From Melampsora larici-populina 98AG31 (lineage: Eukaryota > Basidiomycota > Pucciniomycetes > Pucciniales > Melampsoraceae), in contig NW_006768776.1 of assembly GCF_000204055.1 (NCBI RefSeq), positions 146,105 to 210,104 of the forward strand: a stretch of DNA of 64,000 nucleotides. The letters are read 5' to 3'. A program made the translations under genes and the position numbers. Below are positions 23,432-34,929 of the stretch, piece after piece. The first letter of the stretch is position 1. The number at the start of each line of letters is the position of its first letter. The notes under the pieces were generated by a model, which searched no databases, was not told the DNA's origin, and saw only the letters and a list, made by a program, of their open reading frames with translations.

Positions 23432-24037
23432 TCAACAAAGTCCCATGCTGCGTCTTGCACCCTTTGAGCGCAGCAAGGGACTTATGACAGACTCATACGC
23501 TTTTGCTTGTGATGGGGATTCCTTTTTGTAGGGAAAATTTTTCCGTCTTATAAAACATTTTTATGTGTCCAAGGATTTTTTCGAGGTAAAGAAATTGGTT
23601 GTTTGCCTCCTTGAGAAGCATCCATTCACCAAATAAAAAACTGAGGAAACCAAGCAATTCTCTCTCAGTTTCTTCTCAAAGTTCAAGATTTGCCAGTGTT
23701 TTCAAGGGTTTTGTTGTGTTTTTGAAAATCACGAGGCAATTATACACACAAATACAGGGCCAATTGGACAAAAAACTTGAACTTCAAGAGCCAGTAGAGG
23801 GAGGATTCCTCCAATTCCTCCAATCCCTCAGTTTTTTTTGATGAATCAATGCATCTCAAGAAGGCAAAGAAACAACTTCTCTACCTCAAGGAAATCTGAG
23901 ATATGCAAAAAAGTTTTATCAGGAGGCCAATTTTCTCCTGAAAAAAGCAATTCCCCTCACAGGCAAAAGCGTATGAGTTGGTCATAAGTCTCTTGCTGTG
24001 CTTGAAGTGTGCAAGACACAGCATGGGACTTTGTTGA
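23432..24037. mobile_element. Probable MITE or fold-back element with about 100-bp inverted ends
   Basis: 23432-23525 (TCAACAAAGTCCCATGCTG onward) is mirrored with about 85-90 % identity by 23945-24037, including the phrase around GACTCATACGCTTTTGC. The 420-bp centre has only a short frame (23599-23841) without known domains. Target duplications are not clear. Confidence 0.6.
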
Positions 24038-24079
24038 GTTTAGAACAAACTCCATTGGTGATGTAGGCCAGGTGTCTCC

Positions 24080-24258
24080 CAGACATATCCAACCAATCCA
24101 ACCGGCATACCTCTGTTCTGACCTTCTTCCACCTGCAATTTGGCAAAGCTCCACCACCACCAAGCACCCAGACATATTTGACTGATCCAACTGGCATACC
24201 TCTGTTCTAATCTTCTTCCCCCTGTAATTTGGCAAAGCTCCACCACCACCACCAAGCA
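24080..24258. repeat. Two-copy tandem repeat, period 89 bp
   Basis: CAGACATAT at 24080 and again at 24169 starts two adjacent units sharing GGCATACCTCTGTTCT and AATTTGGCAAAGCTCCACCA. The units differ at about ten positions. Confidence 0.8.
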
Positions 24259-24261
24259 CAA

Positions 24262-25260
24262 AGACCACATACCCTTGATGTCAATAAAACAAAGCATCAT
24301 CCATGTCTCCCGTTCCTCCCAGATCCAGCAACACCCATCATCTCCCACATCTTTGATCCATCTTGCGCTTAAAGTTACGGTACCTCATAACTCTCAGAAG
24401 CCATCTTCACTTGACATCTATCTTGATCTAAGCAACACGAATGAAACTTACCACCCTGCGTAAAGGCCCATGGACCCTCATTGGATCCAACTCAATCATT
24501 TGACTTACCATCTCCTGAAAGCCGCTCTCAATCCCCCTCTCAAGAATTTGTCATCATGTTTTGGTTGTATCAAATTTGTTGACTGTATCAATTCTATCAA
24601 ATCAATAGTTTCTATCAAATCAATCAGTTTTATCTATTTGCTCAAACCCATTATTCCTTTCAAAGTATTCAAATTCACCTTACCTCCTTTTACCATTCTC
24701 CAATGTCTGACTCTGAATACACCAGCTCATTGAAGGGTTGCTCTTCCCCTGAGCCAGTAGTTGAGAGAAATCATTGAAACTCAAGAAACTTGGTAGAAGC
24801 CAGCAATCAGGCTATTATACGTCTAACAGTTCTTAACACCGTGAAAAAAGGTAACACACCCATGAAGGTGACAACAAACAGTGTGTATGATAATCTAAAC
24901 AACATGATAGAGTGAGTTATCTGGACTATATTTAATATAGATGTGATAAAAAATGAGAACTCAGTGAGCTGGTGAGGAAGAGAGGCTTGTGCAGGGTGTG
25001 TGATCAAATCTAGATGTGATTCAGTGACAATATTTAGTCAAGTTAGATATCTTGATGAATTAGGTCTGAGTTTGAAGAATTAAACTTTGTATTTGATTAT
25101 AAATGAGTTTGATTTATCTGAGTTTGATGTAATGTAGTTTAAGTTGGAGATAATATACTTTGATATGTTTGAAACTATACTTTGTATTCTAACAGTAGTT
25201 AAGTAAGTTAGACAATATGTGTGGTGTCATCTATTTTTACATACATTAACCTGATATTAC
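24262..25260. other. AT-rich stretch without a recognisable gene
   Basis: Only short open frames are present and none shows a domain. A TATC-rich low-complexity patch encoding Ile/Ser lies near 24570-24660. Nothing else can be supported. Confidence 0.4.
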
Positions 25261-25264
25261 TCTG

Positions 25265-26040
25265 CCTACTCAGTAGTCAAGACTGAACCAGGCCTCAATT
25301 TGGACAAGCCAGTCGCATCTCTCCTCCCTGGTATGTTGACCTGGTTGTTCAGTTCACAACAACAATGGTAATGATATTGCGGATTTTGAAGATGACTTGA
25401 TTACAATTATCACAGAGTGATCAATCCCGACGTGCATTTGGCCAAACTGATGATAATAAGTCAGATTCTTTGCTTCTGGTTTGTATCATATATCTGAACA
25501 CTTTCTTTGTCTTCTCTCTCAGGTCCTCTCTCAACTTTTGATTGTACCAAACCTTTTCATCAAGTGACTTATGCACCGGCGAGTATACTTGATGACTGAT
25601 GGTGTCAAAGAGCCAAAGCCATCTAAACTGGCATGGGAGTGCCTGATCCTACATTTTTTTATCAAGCGGCCAGCAGAAGCTAGCCCAGTCAAGTCTCTGT
25701 CTCCTCCGCCTGCACAGCCGAGAACGTTGCCAAGGCCAAGAAATGTACTATAGTGACAGATAAGGAACTCAGTTGACCAGAAGTGGTGCAAGAGGCTGTG
25801 AAGAAGGGCAAGGCTAAGCCAAAGTGGAGGAGAAATAAATAGCAAAAAATCTTGTCATGAAGCTTTTCATTTCTATTTTTTTAAAGGATGGCTATGATTG
25901 CAAAGGTAAGCACGGAAGTCATCAAGTTTCTATTTGATCTCTTGTTATTTGTGTGTTGAGATCTTTATGGTGGCCCCAATGAAATACATATTGGCTGATT
26001 CAGTGGTGGAACTCATTGTGCCATGTTTATTGATTATGCA
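25265..26040 (+). repeat. Diverged duplicate segment, copy 1 (partner 26830-27290)
   Basis: From about 25640 this segment aligns with 26870-27290: a Pro/Ser/Lys-rich reading that ends at AAGCCAAAGTGGAGGAG with TAG, then ATGATTGCAAAGGTAAGC and AGTGGTGGAA. In both copies repeat R follows directly, so a block of roughly 1 kb seems to have been duplicated in tandem. The upstream part encodes VVKTEPGLNLDKPVASLLPG in one frame, loosely like the acidic C-terminal tail of the hAT relic at 12990. Non-functional as far as I can see. Confidence 0.5.
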
Positions 26041-26044
26041 GCAA

Positions 26045-26690
26045 GAAGGTGTCTTGCTGGGAAAGTATGTGATGTGGGAAGGGCTGGGTCACTTAGTGTT
26101 TTTTTCCCCAAGTCAAGAGTTTTTTGCACTCAAAAAGTAAGGTGTAAAATTGTAATTGTGAGGTAGCCCTTTGGAATTTTGCACTTGGATGATTTGCACT
26201 TCTTATTGAGTGTAAATGCTAAGAGTGCAAAAGTGGAGAAATGCCTGTCAAAATTTAATTTTGCACTCAACTTTTTTTGCCCTCAATATTAGCCGCGTTC
26301 AAACCTGACCCGGTTTCAAAAAACCCAGTTGACCCGGTGGAATTTTTGGCTGGAAGCTGTCAAGAACTGTCAATGGATACACAAAGTTACCACCAGAAAA
26401 GCAACTGGGTAACCGGGTTTTTGTGTCAACCGGGTTAGGTTTGAACACGGCTATTGTATGTGAAAGATAGAGGGCAAAAGTGTAACTTGGTCATGTTCTT
26501 TTACATTTTTACACTCAATAATTTACACATGATTTTTTACACTTCAGAAAATCAGTCAGATTGAGTGTAAAATTGCATCTGACCCCCCTACACATTGATT
26601 TTTACACTCAATGGAATTTTCACCCAATATTGAGTGTAAATCGTTGAGTGTAAAAATCTATTGACCCTTATATTTCTCTGTTATCAGGAG
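26045..26690. repeat. Repeat R, unsplit copy (reverse of 15140-15325 plus 23083-23340)
   Basis: Apart from the MITE at 26291-26452, the segment matches the reverse complement of the two R fragments flanking the Harbinger-type element. It therefore supplies the empty site for that insertion. TTTACACTC-type words recur throughout. There is no coding frame. Confidence 0.85.
26291..26452. mobile_element. 162-bp MITE with AGCCG ends and ATT target duplication
   Basis: The ends AGCCGCGTTCAAACCTGACC and GGTTAGGTTTGAACACGGCT are 23-bp inverted repeats with few mismatches. ATT flanks both sides (26288-26290, 26453-26455). The uninterrupted sequence is present in reverse at about 23107-23118, proving the boundaries. 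The 3-bp duplication resembles the Harbinger class, but ATT is not the usual TWA, so the superfamily is left open. ACCCGG words recur inside. Confidence 0.9.
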
Positions 26691-26795
26691 ACTTTAACAA
26701 CAAAGTCCAGTTTGTTAAATATTCTCAGAAAGATCAGTCTCAGACACCTTCTTTAGATCTATTATATCTTCAGGTTATCCTCTTTCAAAGCACTG

Positions 26796-26816
26796 TATAG
26801 CCCTTGTTGTGCTATA
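26796..26816. repeat. Second copy of the TTGTT-loop hairpin
   Basis: TATAGCCC-TTGTT-GTGCTATA is followed by AGTACTACAACG. Relative to 8323-8343 one stem pair has changed on both sides (A-T to T-A), while another position is mismatched. Confidence 0.45.
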
Positions 26817-26829
26817 AGTACTACAACGT

Positions 26830-27290
26830 AAGTGGACACCTGCCTGCGTATCAAATATCCAGCCCCTCAGTCCAGTCCAATCAAATCACCTTCACCTTCA
26901 CTGTCACCGCAGAAGAAGTCTTCTACAAAAGGTACTAAGTCCAGCAAAAGCACTAATAAAGGCCAAGGAGAAGGACATCTATCACTGGATGCTGGCAAAC
27001 AAGGGGGGGATTCAGAGGCTAAATCAAAGCGCCAGGCTAAGCCTGTTGGGAAGAATAAAAAATAGGTAAATGTCTTGGTTTTTTTCTTTAATTTGTTTGC
27101 TTGTTCAGGTTGTGTGCTTCAATTTCTTCAAACAAATATCATGATCATGATTGCAAAGGTAAGCGCAGGAGTCATTTCTTTCCATTATCTCTGAGTATTT
27201 GTTATTGGTGTTGTTTTTGTGAGCTCGAATGGAGGCCTTGGTGAAAGTGAAATACAAACAGGATGATTAAGTGGTGGAAAAATGGGATCT
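26830..27290 (+). repeat. Diverged duplicate segment, copy 2
   Basis: It contains a Ser/Lys/Pro-rich open frame of 77 codons (26832-27065) ending GKNKK, without a domain. A GTAA-starting stretch and ATGATTGCAAAGGTAAGC follow, as in copy 1 at 25640-26040. The frame may be the 3' part of a decayed transposon gene; it has no ATG of its own. Confidence 0.45.
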
Positions 27291-27339
27291 TGTGAGGTGA
27301 TGTCAGAGAATGTCGGAGCCACCTTGTCAAATATCAAAA

Positions 27340-27715
27340 AGGAAAAAAACTCTGTCCAAAGAAATTTGCCCACCTTCTGATGTTCAAAATTGTACTTTGG
27401 GGGGTGTAGATGGAGATTGGCACTCCAAGGATTTGCACTGCTGATGGAGTGCAAGGGATTACAGTGCAAAATTGCACTTCTGCAGCAATATGTCCAATTT
27501 TGCACCGGTGTTGTTTACACAGCAAAAGGAGTGTGAAAAATCATGTGTAAAATTGTAGTTTGGCCCTGGGTATTTACAACTTTACACAACATTTTTTACA
27601 CTTGGGGATTTTGCACAGATCCAGTGTAAAAATTTAAGTTGACACTCCACCAATTTACACTCGATATAGAGTGTAAAATGGTCAAGTGTAAAAATCTCCT
27701 AACCCATAAAGAACC
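27340..27715. repeat. Diverged relative of repeat R
   Basis: It is rich in TTTACAC, GTGTAAAA and TTGCACT words and ends AGTGTAAAAATCTCCTAACCC. This parallels the end of the 26045-26690 copy (GTGTAAAAATCTATTGACCC). It sits directly after duplicate segment 2, as R sits after duplicate segment 1. Confidence 0.55.
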
Positions 27716-27719
27716 TAAC

Positions 27720-29749
27720 ATCACATTGTCAACTTTTTTCTAATGAATCATGATGACTGTAACAGAATGTCATTACCCCATTGATGACTATGCTTATAGA
27801 CTTGTATGCTTGTACTTGGACTCCCGTGTGCTCTTATCTATTGATTGCAGAGGTTCACCCAAAACTCATGTTGCAATAACATTATAAGTCATCAAGCATC
27901 TTCATCTCTAGTCCCTTGACAAGTCACCACAAGGTCCCAATACAGAACTAGGATCATTTTTAATGATAATCACAGATCCCCTGTGTTCCATTGTGTTCTG
28001 AGTGTTTATGATACCACCATTAAACAAACCTTGCAAGCCTTAATATCCAAGACTAGAAGTTGAATTTTTTTGCAAGCTCTCAGGACTTGGTAAAACTTTT
28101 ATCTATGCAACCTGATGATTTTAATGAGAATACTTTTTTGGGATTTGGGACCAAAAACTTGATCATTTTCATCAGGGACCTTTGCAGTAGCTTCCTAAGG
28201 CTCTATGAAAGGGATTCAAAAAATTTATTGCTTGAATTCTCTGAATGGTTTTCAACCTAGATGGATTTCAAATTGTTATGACTGAATACCTGCAGATCCA
28301 TGGGGGGTCCATGGCTACGCCACAGTAACTCTACTTTTACCCCCTATAGAGCCCACCCAGCTCATACTCCTGGCTCCTTCCACATCCTTGATGTGGCAGG
28401 ACCATAGACTGAGTAGCTGAGTGTCTGCTCTCACAGGTTAGATCCCCAGAATTGACAAATCACCTTGGCTTTTTTCTATTTCCTTGCACACAAACAGTGA
28501 TGGTATATGATATCATTTTTCTGTAAATTTCTAAAACAATTTACATAGCATCATAACCTCAAATTTGATGTTTAACACCTTAAAACTCAGGTTTTTGACA
28601 GTTGGGAACTCTATGGAACACAAGTTTTCAAAACATGAGCCTTGAAAATCACAGCAGAAAAATACTTCAGAGTAATTTCAGGCACTTGTATCTTGAATCA
28701 TAGATTTAAAAGGAAAAAACAGAGTACACTTTCACATATAGGTCTATCAGTTGTAGTGTACAGTCCCCTCCCAGTGGTTTACGTAATCATTCAAGTTCTT
28801 CAGCAGCGGGGCCGGGGCCTGTTGCAAACCTGATGATTACAAATCCTAGGTGTGGGGACGTGTACAATGATTGAAACATTTAAAGTTGAACATGATCATA
28901 GAATTTGGTTAAATTTATGTGTTGGAGCCTGAGGAAGAAGTTTTGGCTTTTACACATTTGACCATTGTTGATTCCACAAGAGATACCCTTCTTCCCTTCC
29001 CAGCTGCCGTTATGTATTAGTATTACTATGGCACTCTTCCCCTGTATTTAAACCATGTTAAAAGTATAATGAATGATCATCATTCATTTTTTTGTGTTCA
29101 GAATCTGACAGGTAACATCATCCTGGATCAGATTCTTGAACCTGTTGGATGACTAACACTTTTTCCAAAATTTTTGAATTGTCTTTTCTCGTGTGCTTGT
29201 CAACTTAGTTCTTCTGGGAATGATATGCCCATGCTGAGAACTCTTTCGATCTACTTTCAGCTTCTCTCCCATCAAGGTTTTCTGATTTGAAAGTGATGAA
29301 ATGTTGTAGATCCCACAATCTCTCCAAGCTTATTATACCTTTTATAATGACTCGCCTTGTATTTGGTGGTTTCTGATCCCTGACACACAATATTTTTGAA
29401 GCAGTTGATACTCAGTATATACATGGTTCATTGGAAGGGTAAAGCTTGCTCCTGAGACCCACCTCAAACACTTTTATAATTAGTTGGTCTCCGCTATGAC
29501 TTTGATACATGTCGGGTAGAAGTGAATAGTAAAAGCTTGGGCATGTCTTGCATAGTGAATATTGAGAATTGCAATTGTCAATTTGTTGGCGTCAAATGTT
29601 TGGCCACAGACATAAAATAATTATACAAAGTTGATTGAAAAAGATTGGAGACAAGAAAGGAAGAGAAGAGAAATAAGTTTTATGAGAGTATCCTAAATTC
29701 GTATGGTTATGAATATGATTCTACTATACAAATCAAATTTCTCAAGAGG
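27720..29749. other. Intergenic stretch without a recognisable gene
   Basis: I see no frame with a domain. A palindromic ATCCATGGGGGGTCCATGG lies near 28290. A tRNA A-box-like and B-box-like pair near 28410-28450 is too closely spaced for a tRNA. 29600-29749 is probably the 3' flank of the membrane-protein gene. Confidence 0.4.
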
Positions 29750-32630
29750 TCAAACTCTTTGAGGTTCCATCCATATCAATTTACCATGAGCATCATCATC
29801 ATAGTTTAACTGAACACAAACTTTATCATAATCTTTCTCTGTACAACTTTTTCCCACTTGATTGACAGACATTTGAGAAAACTTTTCAGAAAGATTACCA
29901 GCACAAGCAACGCGAATGATCTGTGTCATATCATTTGGATCAAATTGAATAGGTTCATTCAAATGAAGAGGTAATGAGATTAACCTTTTATAAGATCCAA
30001 CTAAGACAGCACAGATCAAAAAAAATGGAACCAGAATGATAGGAACCATTGAAAGAAAGGTAGGTCCGAAGATACGGCTTTTTGCATCCCATCCCATTGT
30101 TGAGATTATCCAAGTACCATTAAATTCGCGTGAGATGTTGTTTGGTAAGTGGTTTCGATCTGGTGCACGATTGTCTGTAGAAAAGTGGGCTCGAAAAAAC
30201 TTTTGAGGTACATTGACAATCAATATGTTGTTCTTGGACTTGAGAGCCTTTAAGAACACGTCCCGCCAGGCCATCTTGGATGGAATATGACTCACTGTTG
30301 TCGCAAATTCTATCACACCGTTGAAGTAATCATCCTGATTGAGGTGAGGGAAAGAAACCAGCAGTCCCGAAGAAGAACCCCATCAAACAGATCTTATCAA
30401 CATCAAGCATTATTTTTTTGACAAGAAACATACCAGAATCGTGTCCAATTTGTCTTCCTCAGGCCCCTCAGGAGCATTGTCAGACACTGAAGAGATATCA
30501 TCGGCAAAGGTATTTGCCCACATAGTTTGAGAGCTAGAAACTATTGCCTTTGTCAACATGGCAAGGTACTTTGAAAGAACCTGAGTATTTTCTGACATCT
30601 TATGGGTTGCATTGAAACTAGTTTGGTTAATCGTAACACTTGAGTAATTGTACAAAACTTGATAAGTGCCAATCGTCGGTTGGATTTCACACACAGTCGG
30701 CCTCAAGAAACCGTAATATGATCCGTTTCCAGCCAAAATGAGAACTGAAGAACATACTTCAGGGTCCGCAGAACAAGTTGGTTTGAATTAAATGCTGCGC
30801 ACCATGATTTCCAGTTGATTTAGCACCGGTCAAATCTTGATCGAAGCAAACATGAGCAAAAGCTTGGCCCATAATCTCTGTTGTCTTGTTTCTCAGTCCC
30901 GGGATGTACCGGGAGGTAGTCGTAGGCACATCTGACATAAAGAGACATTCAGTGGGGTGCTGGAAATTCCACTAGAGGGCGGCCGCTCACCAATTTGTGT
31001 TCCATTCGGGCAAGCTCCGCTCCAAACCCAATCAGAGAAACTTTGATTACGAGGCAAAGGTGACTTCCAATGTTTGAACAGATTTAGTTGAATGCTAGCA
31101 CAAGAACTTGCTAAACCAGATGAACCTATAGCTTTACATGAGACCCCTCCGCGTAATCCCATTTGATAAGTTGTATAGTTGATTGAAGTGCTAAAGACAG
31201 TGTCATCTGCTATTCCATCGACACAATAAAGTTTTTTCATTTCAACTGCAGTGTCATCTCCGACCAAGTGTCCATCCTTACGTAGATCGTGATTTACTGA
31301 GCGCATTGGTCCAGCGGCCAGAATTCCCCCTGTTAAATCGCATAAAATTGTTCAAACTTGTTAAAAAACCATATTGAAAAGATGCTCACCAGTAGGGATC
31401 GAATACGTCGCTCGGTTGAGCGTGAAATCACGGGGATATCCGATGTGAGTGAAAGCCGCTGACATACCACTAGATACAGTTATATATCCAGATAGTGTCC
31501 TGACCTTAGGATTGGGGCCTTCTGAGCTCCGCAAAAGTGGAATCAAAATGAGATATCAAAAACATTCAATAAGAAAAACTTACCTTCATCATCCCAGCCT
31601 ATCTCATCGTGTAACATTTTTCCAAACTCTGCTGTACTTAAATCAATTTGTTGGCCTGACACATGATGGCTTAGCATCATGGGTGTTGGTGTCAGAAGAG
31701 TGACAAAGCTATCATGGTGAGAAAAGAGAATAATTCATCAGCCCTGTGGTATGAGTTGGTTGACAAGTATTCCTAATCACCTGGATGTCATCAATTTTAG
31801 TACAATAGTACTAGCTACGGTCATAATCGAGATCCTTAAATGAGATTTCCGAAAAACAAATGATGCTCTTGAAACATCAATGACGGCTGAAAGTTCAAAG
31901 AGTGAAGTAGGACTCCAAGTCAAAGTAGCGGTCGTATACAAAAGTACTGCCTTGGAAAACCCACTACAGAGGCTGCCATGTTACTGTCTTCAAATTTGAT
32001 ATCTTCACAAAAACATATATCAACTTACAATGAGCATAATACCGAAAGAGATGTTGAAATCGCCGTGACGCAAAAAGCCATCATCTTTGGAGAATCCTTT
32101 GCCCATTGGGCTACGCTTGGTGGTAATGGAATTTGACACAGACTTGTGACAATAATGAAACCAAAAACAAAGATCATAACACATAATTCTCCCAATACAA
32201 TCGACCATGCGTACGGCGAGAGAAGTTTTGAGTAGATATATCTTGGATTGGGGTCTGGGCTGTGTAAAAGGAGGAAAGAAAATATGTCAGTATGATTTCA
32301 GTCTCGAGGATCTGATGTGTGATTCATCAAATTGGTAAAAGGCTTTTGGAATGAGTGCAATAATTCAAGTTACCTTGCATCTGATTCCGATTTGTCATCG
32401 TCATCTGTGTTTAACAGTGAAAAGCTTCTTGAGTTGTGGCCGACGTCTGCTTCCATGGAATTTGGGAGATGAATATTCCGCGCGTCTTTACTCTTCCAAG
32501 GGTGTAACTCTATGGTGGTGAAAGTATCTTCAAGAGCTGTGGTGCGGGCAATAGACGAAAATGAGTCTTCATCACAGCTTTCAGAATCCATATTGGCCTC
32601 CGATGATGGATGTTTGATTTGAGGTGGCAT
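29750..32630 (-). CDS. Multi-pass membrane protein of unknown function, 9 exons (about 766 aa)
   Basis: Exons on the minus strand, 5' to 3': 32630-32374, 32259-32029, 31972-31781, 31708-31584, 31521-31390, 31329-30991, 30931-30803, 30744-30434, 30334-29750. All eight junctions keep phase, and the sum is 2301 nt. The start is ATG at 32630. The N-terminal 100 residues are acidic and Ser-rich, probably cytosolic. Hydrophobic segments lie near residues 104-128 (WSIVLGELCVMIFVFGFIIV), 146-167 and 211-234, and one lies near the C-terminus at 664-686 (MVPIILVPFFLICAVLVGSY). Between them is a roughly 430-residue loop with several N-X-S/T sites and scattered Cys, likely lumenal or extracellular, then a 78-residue tail. 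The layout (N-terminal membrane cluster, large loop, last helix) resembles large uncharacterised fungal membrane-protein families, but I cannot name one. The weakest junction is exon 7-8 (donor GTGCGC). Confidence 0.75.
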
Positions 32631-32844
32631 GTTTGTGATCTGGGCATATGCAACTCTTCAATAGTGAGGAGGTTTGCTTTTGAGCTGTCATTGGTCGAAG
32701 CTTCGACCGAATTCTTAACTTAACAAAGTCCCTCTATTCAGATATCTCACCTTGATGGAATTTGACTTCTTTCGATGCACAGCAACTTCACCGCGCTCAG
32801 CAAGATACATACTTCAGCGTGAATGTTTGGAAGTACTTACTCAA

Positions 32845-33120
32845 CTTACTACAGTCGATTGCAGAAAGGTTGCCAGATTGGTCAACCCTCTGCCTCGCAC
32901 CTGATCCGTGCGCTCGGCTATAAAAGGTTTAGATTCAACTTTTTTTTATTTTTTTCTCAACTTTCTTCCATCACGAATCTCTCCGTGGTGGAAATATCAT
33001 CCAACAGTTAACCTACGATGGAACCGGAGGACCCTTGCCATTCTCGATTCTCCTGCCACTTCCCTCCCTCTTTCTTGAGTCGTTCTCCAATTTCTTTGAT
33101 TTCACGAACTTGCGATTCCT
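32845..33120. repeat. Inverted repeat arm upstream of the membrane-protein gene (partner 34490-34795)
   Basis: The reverse complement of 34490-34795 matches with gaps, sharing TTGCAGAAAG, TTGCCAGATTGGTCAA, CCTGATCCGTGCGCTCG and CTCGATTCTCCT. This arm includes TATAAAAG at 32919-32926 pointing right and an ATG at 33018. The partner arm has lost both, so the short frame 33018-33275 is not conserved. Confidence 0.75.
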
Positions 33121-34489
33121 CGTTATCTTTCTCGATGCCTCAGATATCATTTCATCCATCGCACGTAAGTCATCTTATCAGGCTTCTATCACATATATTT
33201 TATGTTGATTTTGATTTCTTTTTCTCTTTTTGGCTATATAGATCAAAGACTACCCCAACCCCTTTTTCAAACTGACACTCTCGCATGCCCACTTTTGCTT
33301 CACCAACTCCAATGCCACAGTCCCTGATGCAACCTCTTATTTTCAAGTGGCTATACTGATCATCATTACGTGAAAGAATTCAATTAAGTGATGGAGCTTT
33401 ATAAGTTGTTTTTTAAAATGATTTTGTTTATTGTCCAATCGAGGAAAATGTTCATTATGTATATCGGATTGATCTTAAAATTTCTTCTATAACCAATGTT
33501 TCTTTAATATTGAACTTCTTTGATACTTTTGATTGGCTGATTGTCTGACTCCTAATAATCAGCAGTACAGAAATGGAGAAGTGGCAAATGTTTGTTTGAT
33601 TTGTTATACAAAACATCAAAAAAAAAATTGAGATTTGTTCGAACAAGTTTTGAGACTTTTGAAAGTTTGTTTTAATTGCTAGACACAAAAAATTTACAAA
33701 CAAATGATAATAAAATCATTGGGATCTGCTTGAATAACTTGTGAGATTTTAGCTGATTTTTTTATTTTTCCAATCGACAATGTTTCATTGATATTTGTTC
33801 GAACAACTTTTGAGATTTTAGTTATTTTTTTGATGAAAGAAAGAAATGTTCATTTTTTTTATTGACACTTGATTGAAAAAGGATTATGAGTTTAGTTGAA
33901 TATTTTTGTCGATATAAAGAAAACAATAATCCAATTGATGTTCTGCTTGTTGATGAGTGATATTTTTCTTAGTTTGTAGGCTCATAAGTTCAAAACATAT
34001 TGAACTTGCATTGATGATAACAAGAACAGAATACGAGTTGTCACAACCAGAAGTATAAACCGTGAGAAGAAATACTAGCATAAGCATCAATCACTACAAG
34101 TCATGATATCATCACCAGGAACTATGAGTCGTGAGATCACAAACGGAAATATCATAAGGACATATTTTGTAAAAAAAGTAAACACTTGTCTGGTACAAGA
34201 GATAGCTTGAGTACGAGACCTCCCTAAATCATTCATATCATCTGTACAAGACCTCCCTAAATCATTCAGATCATCTTGAAAGTCAGCATTGTCATTGCTT
34301 GTGATGGTGTCTATTTGAACAGGGAGTCGGGGTAGCTTTTGATCTATAAGGTCAAAAAAAAGAAAAAATCAAAATCAAAGCCGAAAAAAAGAAAAAGAAA
34401 AAAGGTTCAGAATCCACATTACATAGATGTGATAGAAGGCATGATAAGATGATTTACGTGCAATTAATGAAACCATTGGTTTGATTTTG
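33121..34489. other. AT-rich spacer between inverted repeat arms
   Basis: It shows repeated phrases such as TTTGTTCGAACAA and TTTTGAGATTTTAG between 33600 and 33830. A two-copy 35-bp repeat (GACCTCCCTAAATCATTCA) lies near 34218-34280. No gene can be supported. Confidence 0.5.
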
Positions 34490-34795
34490 AAGCATTAGGA
34501 AATATGTCGAGGTATTGGGAAATTGGGAAATGAGAAAAATCCGAAATCGACTAATGAAAGGGAGGGAAGTGGGAGGAGAATCGAGGAGGGTGAGGGTCCA
34601 CCAGTTCCACTGTAGGTGAGCTGTTGGCCGATACTTCCATCATGGAGATATCGGTGATGGAATAAAGTTACAAAAAAATTAAAAAAAGTTGGAACTAAAC
34701 TTTCTGTAAGCGAGCGCACGGATCAGGTCGAAGCCAGAGGACTTGACCAATCTGGCAAGCTTTCTGCAATTGACTGTACATATGAGGCTGTTGAG
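34490..34795. repeat. Inverted repeat arm (partner 32845-33120)
   Basis: Mirror copy of the segment upstream of the membrane-protein gene. The spacer is about 1.4 kb. No transposon end or target duplication is evident, so a local inverted duplication is the simpler explanation. Confidence 0.7.
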
Positions 34796-34929
34796 TTTTG
34801 CGCACGGTCTTGCACCATCACGGGAGACTACTCCGAGTTGAGTTGTACAGATTGGATCAAGTTTGTCAAGATTTCGTTAGACACATGCACCCACTGTGAT
34901 GCCATCGAGAAGGAAGGAAGAAAATAAAA

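Noticed and set aside
28400..28460. tRNA-like A box (TAGCTGAGTG) and B box (GGTTAGATCCC)
   Set aside because: The boxes are only about 22 bp apart, too close for an anticodon arm, and no acceptor stem is visible; at most a chance match or a very decayed SINE.
33018..33275. ATG frame after a TATAAAAG box
   Set aside because: The inverted copy has lost the ATG and TATA box and the frame is not conserved; the protein is low complexity.
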